DNA of 64,000 nt from Pseudomonas putida (GTDB lineage: Bacteria > Pseudomonadota > Gammaproteobacteria > Pseudomonadales > Pseudomonadaceae). Below are positions 25,650-34,044 of this stretch, in pieces; the first letter of the stretch is position 1, and every line of letters begins with the position of its first letter. A program made the position numbers and the translations under genes. The stretch is from positions 53,822-117,821 of the forward strand of contig NZ_SMTE01000016.1 in NCBI RefSeq assembly GCF_004357765.1, read 5' to 3'. The notes under the pieces are model-generated. The model was not told where the DNA came from. It was given only the letters and a program-made list of their open reading frames with translations, and searched no databases.

Positions 25650-26914
25650 GGGGTCTCCTGGCGCAGCGCCTGAATGGTTGCATCTACATCCCGCCACGGT
25701 TTGTCCGGGCTCGCCTGATGGCGGATGAACTCGGCCAGGGCGGTGAGCTGCTGATCGGTCAGGCTCGCGGCGAACGGCGGCATGGCTGGACCCGGCTCGC
25801 CGGGCGTAGGCGCGATGCCTTCCAGCACTGTCTTGATGAAGTTGCGTGGTTTATCGGCCTGGACCGCTGACGTGGCGGTCAGTGCCGGCCTGCCGTCGAT
25901 CGCGCGCATGGGCGCCGCGCCGCCGTGGCAGCCGGCACAGGCGCCTTGGAACAGATCATGGCCCAGACGAGCTGACTCAGCGGTTAGCGTGCTGCTGGCG
26001 CGGATAGGGATCGGCTTGGCATCGCTCGCGGGCAGGCTCAGCAAGTACTCCGCGATGGCATCGACATCGGCCTGTGGCAGACGAGCGAGCTCCTGACTGA
26101 CCGGGCGCATTGGACCGGCCGGGGTGCCATGGTTGTCTACAACCTTGGCCTGCAGGTACTCCACCAGTTGTGCCTGCGACCAAGGTGTCTGGCGGCTCGC
26201 CAGACCAAGCAAGGATGGGGCTTCCCATCCGTCGACCACCCCGCCGGAAAGCGCCTGGCTGTCTTTCTCAGCGCCAAGGAAATTCAAGGGCGTATGGCAC
26301 CCGCCACAGTGCCCCGCGCCTTCGACCAGATAGCGCCCGCGGTTCCACTGTTGCGAATGCTGCGCTGCCGGCTCGAATGGCGCCGTGTGCAGGAACATCA
26401 AGTTCCAGCCTGAGACCAGCGGGCGAATGTTCATGGGGAACTTCATGCGATTGGGGGTCGCCGGCTCGTATACAGGCGGGCCACTTCTCAGATACGCATA
26501 GGCATCGGCCAGGTCGTCGTCGCTGAGCAGACGATAGTGTTTGTAGGGGAAGGCAGGGTAGAGAAAATGGCCGTCTCTGGAGATGCCTTCGCGCATGGCA
26601 CGTACAAATGCATCGAACGGCCACTTGCCTATGCCGGTCGTGGCGTCCGGGGTAATGTTGGTGCTGTAGAGCGTGCCGAACGGCGTCACCAATGGCAGGC
26701 CACCTGCGAGGTACTTGCCGCCTGGGCGCGTATGACACACTGCACAATCGCCGGCTGTCACCACTTCGGCGCCGCGAGCGATTTGCGCCGGATCGAATTC
26801 AATAGGCTTGTCGATCGGGTCGATCGCAGGGCGCCACATCAGCCCGAACGCTAAGGCCAGCCCTCCCACCCCGAGCGCAACAGCTGCAGATAACCAAAGT
26901 TTTTTACGTGCCAT
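25646..26914 (-). CDS. Triheme cytochrome c electron-acceptor subunit
   Basis: This 422-residue protein has an N-terminal signal/anchor (KKLWLSAAVALGVGGLALAF) and three CxxCH heme sites: CAVCH near residue 60, CGGCH near 205 and CAGCH near 330. The arrangement matches the membrane cytochromes that take electrons from periplasmic alcohol, aldehyde or nicotinate-type dehydrogenases to the quinone pool or oxidase. It is the first gene of the operon. ATG 26914 starts the signal; the upstream extension to 26959 adds only Arg-rich residues. Confidence 0.92.
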   Translation of the reverse strand: MARKKLWLSAAVALGVGGLALAFGLMWRPAIDPIDKPIEFDPAQIARGAEVVTAGDCAVCHTRPGGKYLAGGLPLVTPFGTLYSTNITPDATTGIGKWPFDAFVRAMREGISRDGHFLYPAFPYKHYRLLSDDDLADAYAYLRSGPPVYEPATPNRMKFPMNIRPLVSGWNLMFLHTAPFEPAAQHSQQWNRGRYLVEGAGHCGGCHTPLNFLGAEKDSQALSGGVVDGWEAPSLLGLASRQTPWSQAQLVEYLQAKVVDNHGTPAGPMRPVSQELARLPQADVDAIAEYLLSLPASDAKPIPIRASSTLTAESARLGHDLFQGACAGCHGGAAPMRAIDGRPALTATSAVQADKPRNFIKTVLEGIAPTPGEPGPAMPPFAASLTDQQLTALAEFIRHQASPDKPWRDVDATIQALRQETP

Positions 26915-27140
26915 TGATACCCACCTCGCTCTTTGCTGAGAGCGACGACTGACGCCCAAAGCTGCAGGGGCTTGAGATGGCGGACGCCAATCGAGCCGAA
27001 CTCATCGAAGATCTCCTCATCTTCAACCTCGGCTTATCGGGCGCCGATTAGTTGAAGGCGTGAGCCTAGAGGAGCACGACTTATAGGGGTATAGGTACAT
27101 CGCGCAACGAAGCTTTGCTCATCACGCAACGCTGTCAGTT

Positions 27141-27160
27141 TTGCGCAACTTGCATAACTT
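27141..27160. promoter_or_regulatory. Shared 20-bp box between the oxidase operon and the MFS gene
   Basis: TTGCGCAACTTGCATAACTT matches the box upstream of the alkene reductase gene at 21911. Two related GCAAC half-sites lie just before it (near 27102 and 27125). The 331-bp divergent gap 26915-27245 should hold the promoters of both the oxidase operon and the MFS gene; no gene could be supported in it. Confidence 0.5.
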
Positions 27161-27245
27161 TTTTGCTGGAAGTTCGTATTCTCATGGCTGTGCCTCACGC
27201 ATAGGCTTGTTCCTGAACTTTCTCAACCCATTCGGAGATGTCGCC

Positions 27246-28460
27246 ATGTCAGCGAGCAGCCCTGAAGTAATTGCTTCACCGTCGGTGCATGCCGATACAG
27301 TCCCGACACTTTCTAAAGCGTTGGTCATCTTTCTCGCGTTTTGCTGTGGCGCTGTAGTCGCCAACCTGTACTACGCACAGCCCATCGTTGAGCTGATTGC
27401 CCCAAGCATTGGCCTTTCGCCTGAACATGCCAGCTTGATCGTATCGTTGACCCAATTCGGCTATGCCGCTGGACTGCTGTTCTTGGTTCCACTGGCCGAT
27501 CTGATGGAAAACAAGCGTCTGGTAATCGGCTTCACCCTGGTGGTAGGCGCGTTCCTCGCAGCAGCAGGTTTCGCTGACTCGCCGTCGCTGTTCCTGATTG
27601 CCTCGCTGATGATCGGACTGACTTCTGTCGCTGTGCAGATCCTGGTGCCGCTGGCCGCTCACATGGCGCCTGAGAGCAGTCGAGGCCGAGTGGTCGGTAA
27701 CATCATGAGTGGTCTGTTGCTCGGAATCCTGCTGGCTCGCCCTGTTTCAAGCCTGGTGTCGGAGTATGTGGGCTGGAGGGGCGTGTTCTTCAGTGCCGCC
27801 GTGCTGATGGTCGTTATCGCTGCACTGGTGGCGGCACTACTGCCTAAGCGCATGCCGAATCATCACACCACCTACGCCCGCTTGATTGGTTCCGTCTTCG
27901 GCCTGGCTAAGCAATATGCTGTGCTACGTGAGCGTTCTCTGTATCAGGGGTTACTGTTTGCAAGCTTCAGCTTCTTCTGGACTGTCGTACCGATCGAGTT
28001 GATCCGTCACTACGGCTTTACCCAGAACGGTGTAGCGCTCTTCGCTCTTGTGGGTGCCGTGGGCGCCATTGCAGCCCCGATCGCAGGGCGTCTGGCTGAT
28101 GCAGGTCATGGTCACGTAAGTACACTGGTAGCCTTGGTCATGGCACCGGCTGCGTTGCTCGTCGCCGGGATCCCCGGGCTGGGTTATCTAGGCTTGGTCG
28201 CTGCGGCGATCGCTCTGGATTTCGCCGTGCAAATGAACATGGTCCTTGGCCAGCGTGAAGTCTACGCCCTGGACCCCAACAGCCGGGCACGTCTGAACGC
28301 AGTGTTCATGACCAGCATCTTTGTCGGTGGTGCATTGGGTTCGATGGTCGCGAGCCCACTCTATGAGAGCTTTGGCTGGGCGACTACCGCTTACGCTGCT
28401 GCAGCGATCCCCGGCTTGGCACTTGTGATCTTCCTCGCGAAGCACGTCGGTAAGCGTTGA
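27246..28460 (+). CDS. MFS drug/metabolite efflux transporter
   Basis: This 404-residue, 12-helix transporter has VVANLYYAQPIVELIAPSIG near residue 36, a cytoplasmic loop VPLADLMENKRLVIG near 80 and motif APESSRGRVVGNIMSGLLLG near 140, as in the YgaY/YnfM-like and arabinose-efflux-like exporters. ATG 27246 has GGAG upstream; a frame back to 27141 overlaps the shared operator and is unlikely. It is divergent from the oxidase operon and may export its substrate or product. Confidence 0.85.
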   Translation: MSASSPEVIASPSVHADTVPTLSKALVIFLAFCCGAVVANLYYAQPIVELIAPSIGLSPEHASLIVSLTQFGYAAGLLFLVPLADLMENKRLVIGFTLVVGAFLAAAGFADSPSLFLIASLMIGLTSVAVQILVPLAAHMAPESSRGRVVGNIMSGLLLGILLARPVSSLVSEYVGWRGVFFSAAVLMVVIAALVAALLPKRMPNHHTTYARLIGSVFGLAKQYAVLRERSLYQGLLFASFSFFWTVVPIELIRHYGFTQNGVALFALVGAVGAIAAPIAGRLADAGHGHVSTLVALVMAPAALLVAGIPGLGYLGLVAAAIALDFAVQMNMVLGQREVYALDPNSRARLNAVFMTSIFVGGALGSMVASPLYESFGWATTAYAAAAIPGLALVIFLAKHVGKR

Positions 28461-28735
28461 TCCGAACCATAGAGGAAAAAAACCGCGATCACCTCGAGCA
28501 TGAAGGCACTAGGTGTCGCGGCCCAAAGGGAGGACGTATCGGATTGATCAGGCGGATTTTGAATTGGGGAAGAACCTGCCCAGTCAGACTTGAAGCTCAG
28601 GAGTCATCACGACCGATACGAAACCCTGCGACGTGAAGCTTGCCAGGCAGGGTGAAACCTGGCGCATTCAGCACATCGTGGTGGACAACGTCTGGCGGAC
28701 GGGAGAACCCCACTCCTCGCCGGTATTTGATCTGA

Positions 28736-28870
28736 TCAGGCCCTTGAAACTTTACTCTCGTGCTGAATGCGCGCAGCGTCTCGTGAGGGCGGTAGCCCGA
28801 AGACTTTTGCGTAATCTCGGCTGAACTGGGTGCTGCTTTCATACCCGACTTCAAAGGCAGCCGCAGTGAC
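28736..28870 (-). pseudogene. AraC-family regulator, C-terminal remnant
   Basis: The minus-strand frame reads [20 protein letters not shown] followed by [11 protein letters not shown] before its stop at 28736. This is the second HTH of an AraC-type regulator (AALxVGYESxSQFSREYxRxFGxPP). The N-terminal ~250 residues are absent: upstream of about 28870 the sequence is instead the truncated saccharopine-dehydrogenase-like gene on the other strand. Confidence 0.7.
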
Positions 28871-28876
28871 GCTTCT

Positions 28877-29488
28877 GGCGTTGGCTGGGACGTGGTGCCG
28901 ACCGACTGCCTGGCTCTGCATGTCGCAGCCAGGGTTGAACAACCCCAATCGTTGAACGTGGCGCTGCAAGTGGCAGGCCCCATGTCTCGCGGCTCGGCAT
29001 CAAGCGTGAGTGAGATCATCGGCGCAGGGGTTCTGGCGCGTATTGAAGGGGAACTCGTGGCAGTCCCCGACCAGCCTCCCCGCGAGTTTGATTTTGGCGC
29101 TGGCCCAAAGCTGTGTGTGCCATTGTCATTCGGGGATCTGGTTACGGGCTGGCGCTCCACAGGTATTCCTAACATAGCCGTGTATGTGCACATCCCGGAT
29201 GCCGCCTTTCCCGAGGGCGACCTCTCGCTATTGTCGGAAGGCCCGAGTGAAGAGCAGCGTCTGGCGCATCGAGCATTGGCCGTGGCCGAGGTCGTGGATG
29301 GAGATAGCGGTGTGGCCCGCTCGGTGATCGAGACCGTCAACGGGTACACCTACACACCGCTGGCGGCGGTTGAGGCGGCTCGCCGAGTGCTGAGCGGGGA
29401 ACGGCGCGCAGGTTTTGAAACCCCGGCACACCTGCTCGGCGTCGGTTTCGCCGAAACCGTTGCCGATACAACAATCACCGATTTCTAG
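28877..29488 (+). pseudogene. Saccharopine-dehydrogenase-like reductase, C-terminal remnant
   Basis: The frame begins with [20 protein letters not shown] and ends with ETPAHLLGVGFAETVADTTI near the stop at 29488. These match the C-terminal two-thirds of saccharopine-dehydrogenase/trans-acting enoyl reductase family proteins. The N-terminal NAD-binding Rossmann part is missing, and the sequence immediately before is the AraC remnant. Codon use remains normal, so loss may be recent. The GTG at 28892 could in principle start a shortened protein. Confidence 0.65.
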
Positions 29489-29496
29489 CCAGAGTT

Positions 29497-29519
29497 GGGC
29501 AGCCGAGCGAATGCTGCCC
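29497..29519. terminator. Small hairpin after the saccharopine-dehydrogenase remnant
   Basis: GGGCAGC and GCTGCCC form a 7-bp stem around a 9-nt loop, 8 bp after the stop codon. There is no T-run. The rest of the 302-bp gap to the next LysR gene (29791) shows nothing else recognisable. Confidence 0.35.
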
Positions 29520-29790
29520 TGACGTGATCAATCGAAAAACAACGACTAAGGGGCGACTTTGGGCGATCAGGCATTGAGAGATAAGGGTCATCGCGCCCGC
29601 TTAAAATACGCGAACACCATGGCCCTTAATGCTGGACTTCGGAAGGTGAGTTAGCCGGACGCTTACGCTCCAGCGACAGCACGGCTGTCATATCTCGAAG
29701 CCAAGCAAATGGCTATGATTGGAACTGCCTGCCCCGTTGACCGATGGCGACAGTGGCTTTCTTCTCTGGATCATCAGCTGAGTCGAATAC

Positions 29791-30693
29791 ATGGATAAGT
29801 TTCTCGCGTTGAGCATGTTCGTAGAGACCGTGCGTTGCGGAGGGTACTCTGCAGCAGCGCGAAAGCTAGGCGTGGCAACTTCGTCTGTAGCACGGCAGGT
29901 CGCTGCTTTGGAGGCGGATCTTGGCACGACACTCATTACGCGTAGCACACGCCAGAACAGCCCTACCGATCTTGGCCAGGCCTATTTCGATCACGCCGTC
30001 ACCATCCTCGACGCTCTCGCTGCCGCGGATAGCATGGTTACCGACAGGGGAAGTGAAGCGAAAGGCAAGCTGCGGGTTAGCGTTCCAGTGGAATTTGGTC
30101 GGCGCTTGATTTCGCCGCACCTTGGGCGTTTCCTAGCTGCCCATCCTGAACTGGAAGTGAGCCTGAACCTTAGCGATGAAATGGTCGACCTGTATAAGGA
30201 TCGGATAGATCTAACGGTCCGACTCGGCTCAACCGTTTCCAGCGAAGAGGTAATCTGCACGACGGTTGGTCATTTTCAGCGTTGGTTAGTGGCCAGCCCT
30301 GCCTACCTGGAACAGCATGGCGCCCCAACGCAACCTAGTGAGTTATTGGATCACTCGTGCATGCGCTTCGATTACGGAGGTCCTATGAGGGACTGGCATT
30401 TTGAAGTCGAAGACGAGACGGTACCCGTGGCGGTACAAGGCCGAATGCAAAGCAATAATGCCGACATCCTCAGACAGGCGGCAGTCGCAGGGCAGGGCGT
30501 GGCGCTGTTAGCGGATTGGCTGGTTGCAGAGGATGTGCAACATGGACGGCTGACCCGCTTGATGCCTGAGTATGAGGTGAATCCAACGTCCGTGAATTCC
30601 TCCATCAATATTATTTACCTGCCTATAAATCGCGAGTCCACCCGTATTCGGGTCTTCGCGCAATTCATGAAAGAGTTACTGAATATTGCATAG
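29791..30693 (+). CDS. LysR-family regulator, CrgA-type
   Basis: This 300-residue regulator has an N-terminal HTH at about 3-60 (GYSAAARKLGVATSSVARQV) and an effector domain with KGKLRVSVPVEFGRRLISPH near 90 and AGQGVALLADWLVAEDVQHG near 235. It lies just downstream of the broken AraC/saccharopine pair and upstream of a DsbA-like gene. It could control the shared box at 21911 and 27141, but other LysR genes nearby are equally possible. Confidence 0.9.
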   Translation: MDKFLALSMFVETVRCGGYSAAARKLGVATSSVARQVAALEADLGTTLITRSTRQNSPTDLGQAYFDHAVTILDALAAADSMVTDRGSEAKGKLRVSVPVEFGRRLISPHLGRFLAAHPELEVSLNLSDEMVDLYKDRIDLTVRLGSTVSSEEVICTTVGHFQRWLVASPAYLEQHGAPTQPSELLDHSCMRFDYGGPMRDWHFEVEDETVPVAVQGRMQSNNADILRQAAVAGQGVALLADWLVAEDVQHGRLTRLMPEYEVNPTSVNSSINIIYLPINRESTRIRVFAQFMKELLNIA

Positions 30694-30699
30694 CAGCTG

Positions 30700-30718
30700 A
30701 CGCAATGCTCTATTGCGT
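30700..30718. promoter_or_regulatory. ACGCAAT-N5-ATTGCGT dyad upstream of the DsbA-like gene
   Basis: A perfect 7-bp inverted repeat sits 7 bp after the LysR stop and about 70 bp before the DsbA-like start. It resembles the GCGCAA half-sites at 27.1 and 21.9 kb and could be an operator or a weak terminator. Confidence 0.35.
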
Positions 30719-30788
30719 GACGTGGGACTTCTGCTGTCTTGAATAACTCCTTACCCTTAAGGTGAATAAATCCTTCAGGGTATCGAGC

Positions 30789-31397
30789 ATGGATACTTCA
30801 CCCATATTAGCGTTTGAGTTTCTCGATCCTTGGGGTTGGGTTGCGGTGCGTCGGCTTGCGATAGCGATGAACCAGGCCGGAAAGGCTTATGACGTTACTT
30901 TCCAACCGTGTCGGTCTTTTCTGAGCCGAACAGCAGTAGGGATGTCGTACGCTGATTTCTTGGAGCGCCGCTTCGGCACACAAGCTCTGATCCACCAGTC
31001 TCTCGTGACGACCGAGATGCAAAAGCTGGGAATTGAGCCTGCTTTTAGCAAAATCCGCAGCGTTCCTGATACCCGTCCCGCCCTTGCTGCCGTGTTGTGG
31101 CTGCAGCGAAATGAGAGACCAGCCGAGGCATTCGTGCAACGAGTTTACGAGGCTTTGTATTGCTGCGGTGAGGACATCGGTGATGATGCTGTTATTGAAA
31201 AGCTACTGAGCCAGGAAGCAGTGGCTTTTCGCGACATCAAGTCCTTCCTGCTTAGTGACTCATTTGGTGGCGAGCTTCAGGAAACCGAAACCTCAGTCGC
31301 AGGTTGGGCCGGGCGAGTGATTCCCTCCTTTCGCATTAACGGCACTGTTGTCTTCGGCGCGCAGACTCCAGGTGTTCTGGCACCCATGTTTGCCTAG
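30789..31397 (+). CDS. DsbA/FrnE-like thioredoxin-fold protein lacking the CxxC site
   Basis: This 202-residue protein has a thioredoxin-like start (ILAFEFLDPWGWVAVRRLAI) and a late cis-Pro strand VIPSFRINGTVVFGAQTPG near 180, with the helical insertion of the DsbA/FrnE family between. Family members usually have DPLCGWC at the first site; here it reads DPWGWV, so both catalytic Cys are gone. It may be a non-redox isomerase or binding protein. ATG 30789 with AGGG upstream is preferred to GTG 30762. Confidence 0.72.
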   Translation: MDTSPILAFEFLDPWGWVAVRRLAIAMNQAGKAYDVTFQPCRSFLSRTAVGMSYADFLERRFGTQALIHQSLVTTEMQKLGIEPAFSKIRSVPDTRPALAAVLWLQRNERPAEAFVQRVYEALYCCGEDIGDDAVIEKLLSQEAVAFRDIKSFLLSDSFGGELQETETSVAGWAGRVIPSFRINGTVVFGAQTPGVLAPMFA

Positions 31398-31611
31398 GCC
31401 CTGTACGAAAAGAGATGTCGCAAACACCGCATGGAGCAAGCCAGTGAGACCATCGCGGCAGAAGCTTTGCTCGAAGCGGTCGAAGAGGCGACTCGAGGTT
31501 CTGATCACAGAGCACACAGCTCCTTTGAATGCGCCTCGGAGCACAGTTTTTCAAGAGTTCTGGCTGCTAGCTAAATACGCTCTAGGCTCACCTTTCCTCT
31601 GAGAGCCTGGA

Positions 31612-31808
31612 ATGTCTAGCTTCCGCATCCTTCTTGTTTCTGCTGCGCTGTTAAGCGCGAATGTCTTGTGAGCACACGTCAGTGACTGGTTGAGAATGCC
31701 GTTGACCCCGAACGTATGCAGACCTCGTTCAACGCCTTTGTCGTGGATACCGGCATTCTCTGCGGTATGGGTGACATTCTGAAGTGCGTACCGAATATGG
31801 ACAATTAG
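31612..31808 (+). pseudogene. Decayed secreted metallo-beta-lactamase-fold hydrolase remnant
   Basis: ATG 31612 opens a 19-residue signal-peptide-like frame (MSSFRILLVSAALLSANVL) that stops at 31671. A second frame at about 31701-31808 reads VDPERMQTSFNAFVVDTG, resembling the conserved ETSVNAYLVNTG region of secreted MBL-fold hydrolases in proteobacteria. The metal-binding HxHxDH part is absent. This looks like a gene with internal deletions and a shortened 3' end. The rest of the 453-bp gap holds no supportable gene. Confidence 0.33.
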
Positions 31809-31825
31809 GCAAAAACAAGAATCAT

Positions 31826-31846
31826 TGATTCAAAAAAAAGGGACAA
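31826..31846. promoter_or_regulatory. Inverted-repeat operator upstream of LysR gene (31851)
   Basis: TGATTC and GGGACAA are separated by eight A residues, one base longer than the equivalent sites at 20604 and 34829. The TGATTC half also belongs to a perfect dyad GAATCA-T-TGATTC at 31819-31831. The outer context GACAATTAGGC about 28-29 bp upstream is shared with the 34.8-kb site. It directly abuts the LysR start, suggesting autoregulation. Confidence 0.5.
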
Positions 31847-31850
31847 TTAA

Positions 31851-32756
31851 GTGGACCGATTTGAATGCATGCGGACCTTCATAGCCACCGTTGACGCCAG
31901 CGGATTCACGGCGGCGGCGAGGATTCTTCATGTACCGCGCTCGAAGGTCAGTAAACAAATTCAGGCGCTGGAAGAAGCACTCGGGGTGCAGCTGCTGCAT
32001 CGCACGACCCGCAGCCTGCACCTGACAGAAGCAGGCTGCGAATACTACGAAGCGTGTCGAGAAGTGGTGGCTTCGTTGGATGAGGCGGAGCAACGAGCAC
32101 GGAGTGGACTGGCGCAAGTCCAAGGCGTATTACGGGTGAACGCTCCGATGTCCTTCGGTCTATGCCGTCTGGGCCCGCTGCTCCCTCAATTTCATGCGCT
32201 CTATCCGAAGGTAGAGCTGCAGCTTGTGCTGAGTGATCAGCAGGTCGATCCTATCAAGGGCGGCTTCGACGTCACGATCCGCATCGCGAGTCTCGCTGAC
32301 TCCTCCCTAGTAGCCAAGCAGCTCTCTCCCGCACCGAGGGTACTGGTTGCTTCACCAGGTTATTTAGCTCAGCACGGCTTTCCTGAAACGCCTAAGGACT
32401 TGGCCTGCCACCAATGCCTCAATTATGGGTATCTGCAGAGCGGCGCTAGCTTGCAACTGAGCAACGGAAAAGAAATCCAGCGTGTTCACGTGACCGGACC
32501 GCTGCACGCCAACAATGGCGATTTGCTTGCGCAGGGTGCAGAGGCGGATATGGGTATTGCCTTGTTGCCGTTGTTTATCGTGGACAAGGCGTTGGCCGAG
32601 GGGAGGTTGGTTCAGGTGCTGAAAGATTGGGAAGCCCCGCCTATTTCAATTCATGCGGTTTATCCCACAGCTCGACGGGTCCCGCTCAAGACACGGGCAT
32701 TCTTGGACTTTCTCGCCGCTGAGCTCCGGATTCCGGAGACTGCAGCGGTATCTTAG
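31851..32756 (+). CDS. LysR-family regulator, CrgA-type
   Basis: This 301-residue regulator starts at GTG 31851 directly after its candidate operator. The HTH is at about 3-60 (GFTAAARILHVPRSKVSKQI) and the effector domain contains VQGVLRVNAPMSFGLCRLGP near 90 and GAEADMGIALLPLFIVDKAL near 227. This subgroup often controls adjacent oxidoreductase, DoxX or isochorismatase-like genes. The same operator type in front of the DoxX gene at 20.5 kb and the YcaC-like gene at 34.7 kb makes them likely targets. Confidence 0.9.
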   Translation: MDRFECMRTFIATVDASGFTAAARILHVPRSKVSKQIQALEEALGVQLLHRTTRSLHLTEAGCEYYEACREVVASLDEAEQRARSGLAQVQGVLRVNAPMSFGLCRLGPLLPQFHALYPKVELQLVLSDQQVDPIKGGFDVTIRIASLADSSLVAKQLSPAPRVLVASPGYLAQHGFPETPKDLACHQCLNYGYLQSGASLQLSNGKEIQRVHVTGPLHANNGDLLAQGAEADMGIALLPLFIVDKALAEGRLVQVLKDWEAPPISIHAVYPTARRVPLKTRAFLDFLAAELRIPETAAVS

Positions 32757-32795
32757 GTATGACTTTTGTGACGTAAAGACGACTGCACCTGACGG

Positions 32796-33236
32796 TCAGA
32801 CAATCTTGGGTTTTGGAGTAAAGGCCGGTGCCTTGAAAACCCACGCACCTGGCCCGGTGATAGCCAAACCGGCAAACAATACAGTGTATAACCAGGCGAA
32901 TTGTGCTTCCTCCAACGTCCATCCCGGATGCACCATTAAGAGAGCAACACCGAGGACGGCCAAGACAGGGAGACAAGCAAGGCGTGCAAATATGCCGAGT
33001 ATCAGCAAGATGGGGCAGAGCACTTCAGCGAAGACTGCCATGGCCAACGTCAACGTCGGACCTAGACCAAACGGATCCTCGATACGCTGCAGCTCTGTGC
33101 TCCAGTTCAGCAACTTGGGCAACCCGTGGATCTGCAGAAGTAAAAGGGCGGCAGAGACGCGAAGAAAAAGCAGCCCGAGTGGCACCGATATACCTGCGAA
33201 GGAGCTCTCTTTCTGCGCGAGTTCAGACTTAGACAT
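32796..33236 (-). CDS. DoxX-family membrane protein
   Basis: This 146-residue, four-helix protein has LFLRVSAALLLLQIHGLPKL near residue 23, GPTLTLAMAVFAEVLCPILL near 58 and LGVALLMVHPGWTLEEAQFA near 95. The DoxX family is linked to redox and quinone stress at the inner membrane. It differs clearly from the DoxX protein at 20.1 kb and lacks that gene's promoter box. It converges with the LysR gene at 31851. Confidence 0.83.
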   Translation of the reverse strand: MSKSELAQKESSFAGISVPLGLLFLRVSAALLLLQIHGLPKLLNWSTELQRIEDPFGLGPTLTLAMAVFAEVLCPILLILGIFARLACLPVLAVLGVALLMVHPGWTLEEAQFAWLYTVLFAGLAITGPGAWVFKAPAFTPKPKIV

Positions 33237-33304
33237 TGAGAATAAACCTCTATCGTGACGATGACGTCTTGGATCACCGTTAAAAAATGGGCGATTGCCT
33301 CGCG

Positions 33305-33928
33305 CTATTTCGTAACCGGGCTTCGCATCGCGTGCTTCAAAGCAGACAGAGCTGCTCTGAAAACGATGAGGGTGAGCCCACCCATTCCCACAGTGGCCAG
33401 ACCCACCAGTAGGTAGTCCTTTAAGCTGTCGAAGGCATACAGGATCGGCCGACCAAAACCTGCGCCGAGGGCCAGAGCGCTACTGCACCAAAGGAGCGAA
33501 CCGAGAATGCTGTAGGCGACGAAGTGCGATTTAGGCATAGCCATTTGGCCGGCCAACAAGGTTGAGACGGCGCCTGCGCCAGGTAGGAATTTGGCGAAGA
33601 CCAACGCTACCGGTCCATATCTCAGGTAAGCCTTCCTGCCTTGAGCGAAGGCCGCCCCCATCTTGGGAGAGCCCCGACAGATTCGTCTGGTCAAAACTTC
33701 GCCGAAACGGCTGCCCATCCAGTACCAGATACTGTCCGCCACCAAGCACATGATCACAGCCATGGCGATGACTAAGGCAGGATCGGGCGCGCCGTGTTCG
33801 CTAGCGAAGGCGCCTGCAAGCACGAGTGAAGGGAATGACGGGATTGGTAATCCAATCTGGTCGCCAAATACATTCAATGCGAGCAGCGACAATGGATGAT
33901 TAACTGCGAAGCTCTCAATTGGACTCAT
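33305..33928 (-). CDS. DedA-family (SNARE-associated/VTT) membrane protein
   Basis: This 207-residue protein has the DedA core: a re-entrant FGDQIGLPIPSFPSLVLAGA near residue 21, ADSIWYWMGSRFGEVL near 64 with the conserved GxxxG-type glycine, and FAKFLPGAGAVSTLLAGQMA near 109, carrying the Arg/Gly-rich loop. DedA proteins act in membrane lipid recycling and proton-motive-force balance. It lies 68 bp upstream of the DoxX gene in the same direction, so they may be cotranscribed. Confidence 0.88.
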   Translation of the reverse strand: MSPIESFAVNHPLSLLALNVFGDQIGLPIPSFPSLVLAGAFASEHGAPDPALVIAMAVIMCLVADSIWYWMGSRFGEVLTRRICRGSPKMGAAFAQGRKAYLRYGPVALVFAKFLPGAGAVSTLLAGQMAMPKSHFVAYSILGSLLWCSSALALGAGFGRPILYAFDSLKDYLLVGLATVGMGGLTLIVFRAALSALKHAMRSPVTK

Positions 33929-34044
33929 GGCGGCACCTCTTCTCGGCTCGACTACAGTCGGATCGCTGAAGGCAGGGACGACGAGTCAGCGCGAAACCAG
34001 CCGCTTGAGATATAACCTCAAGCGGCGGGTGTCACGGCTGACGG

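Noticed and set aside
26977-27051. A 24-codon ATG frame (MADANRAELIEDLLIFNLGL...) between the cytochrome and MFS genes
   Set aside because: No ribosome site, too short, and it lies in a promoter region; no family match comes to mind.
28597-28735. Minus-strand frame downstream of the AraC remnant
   Set aside because: It reads through after the AraC stop without any recognisable motif or start; composition alone does not support a gene.
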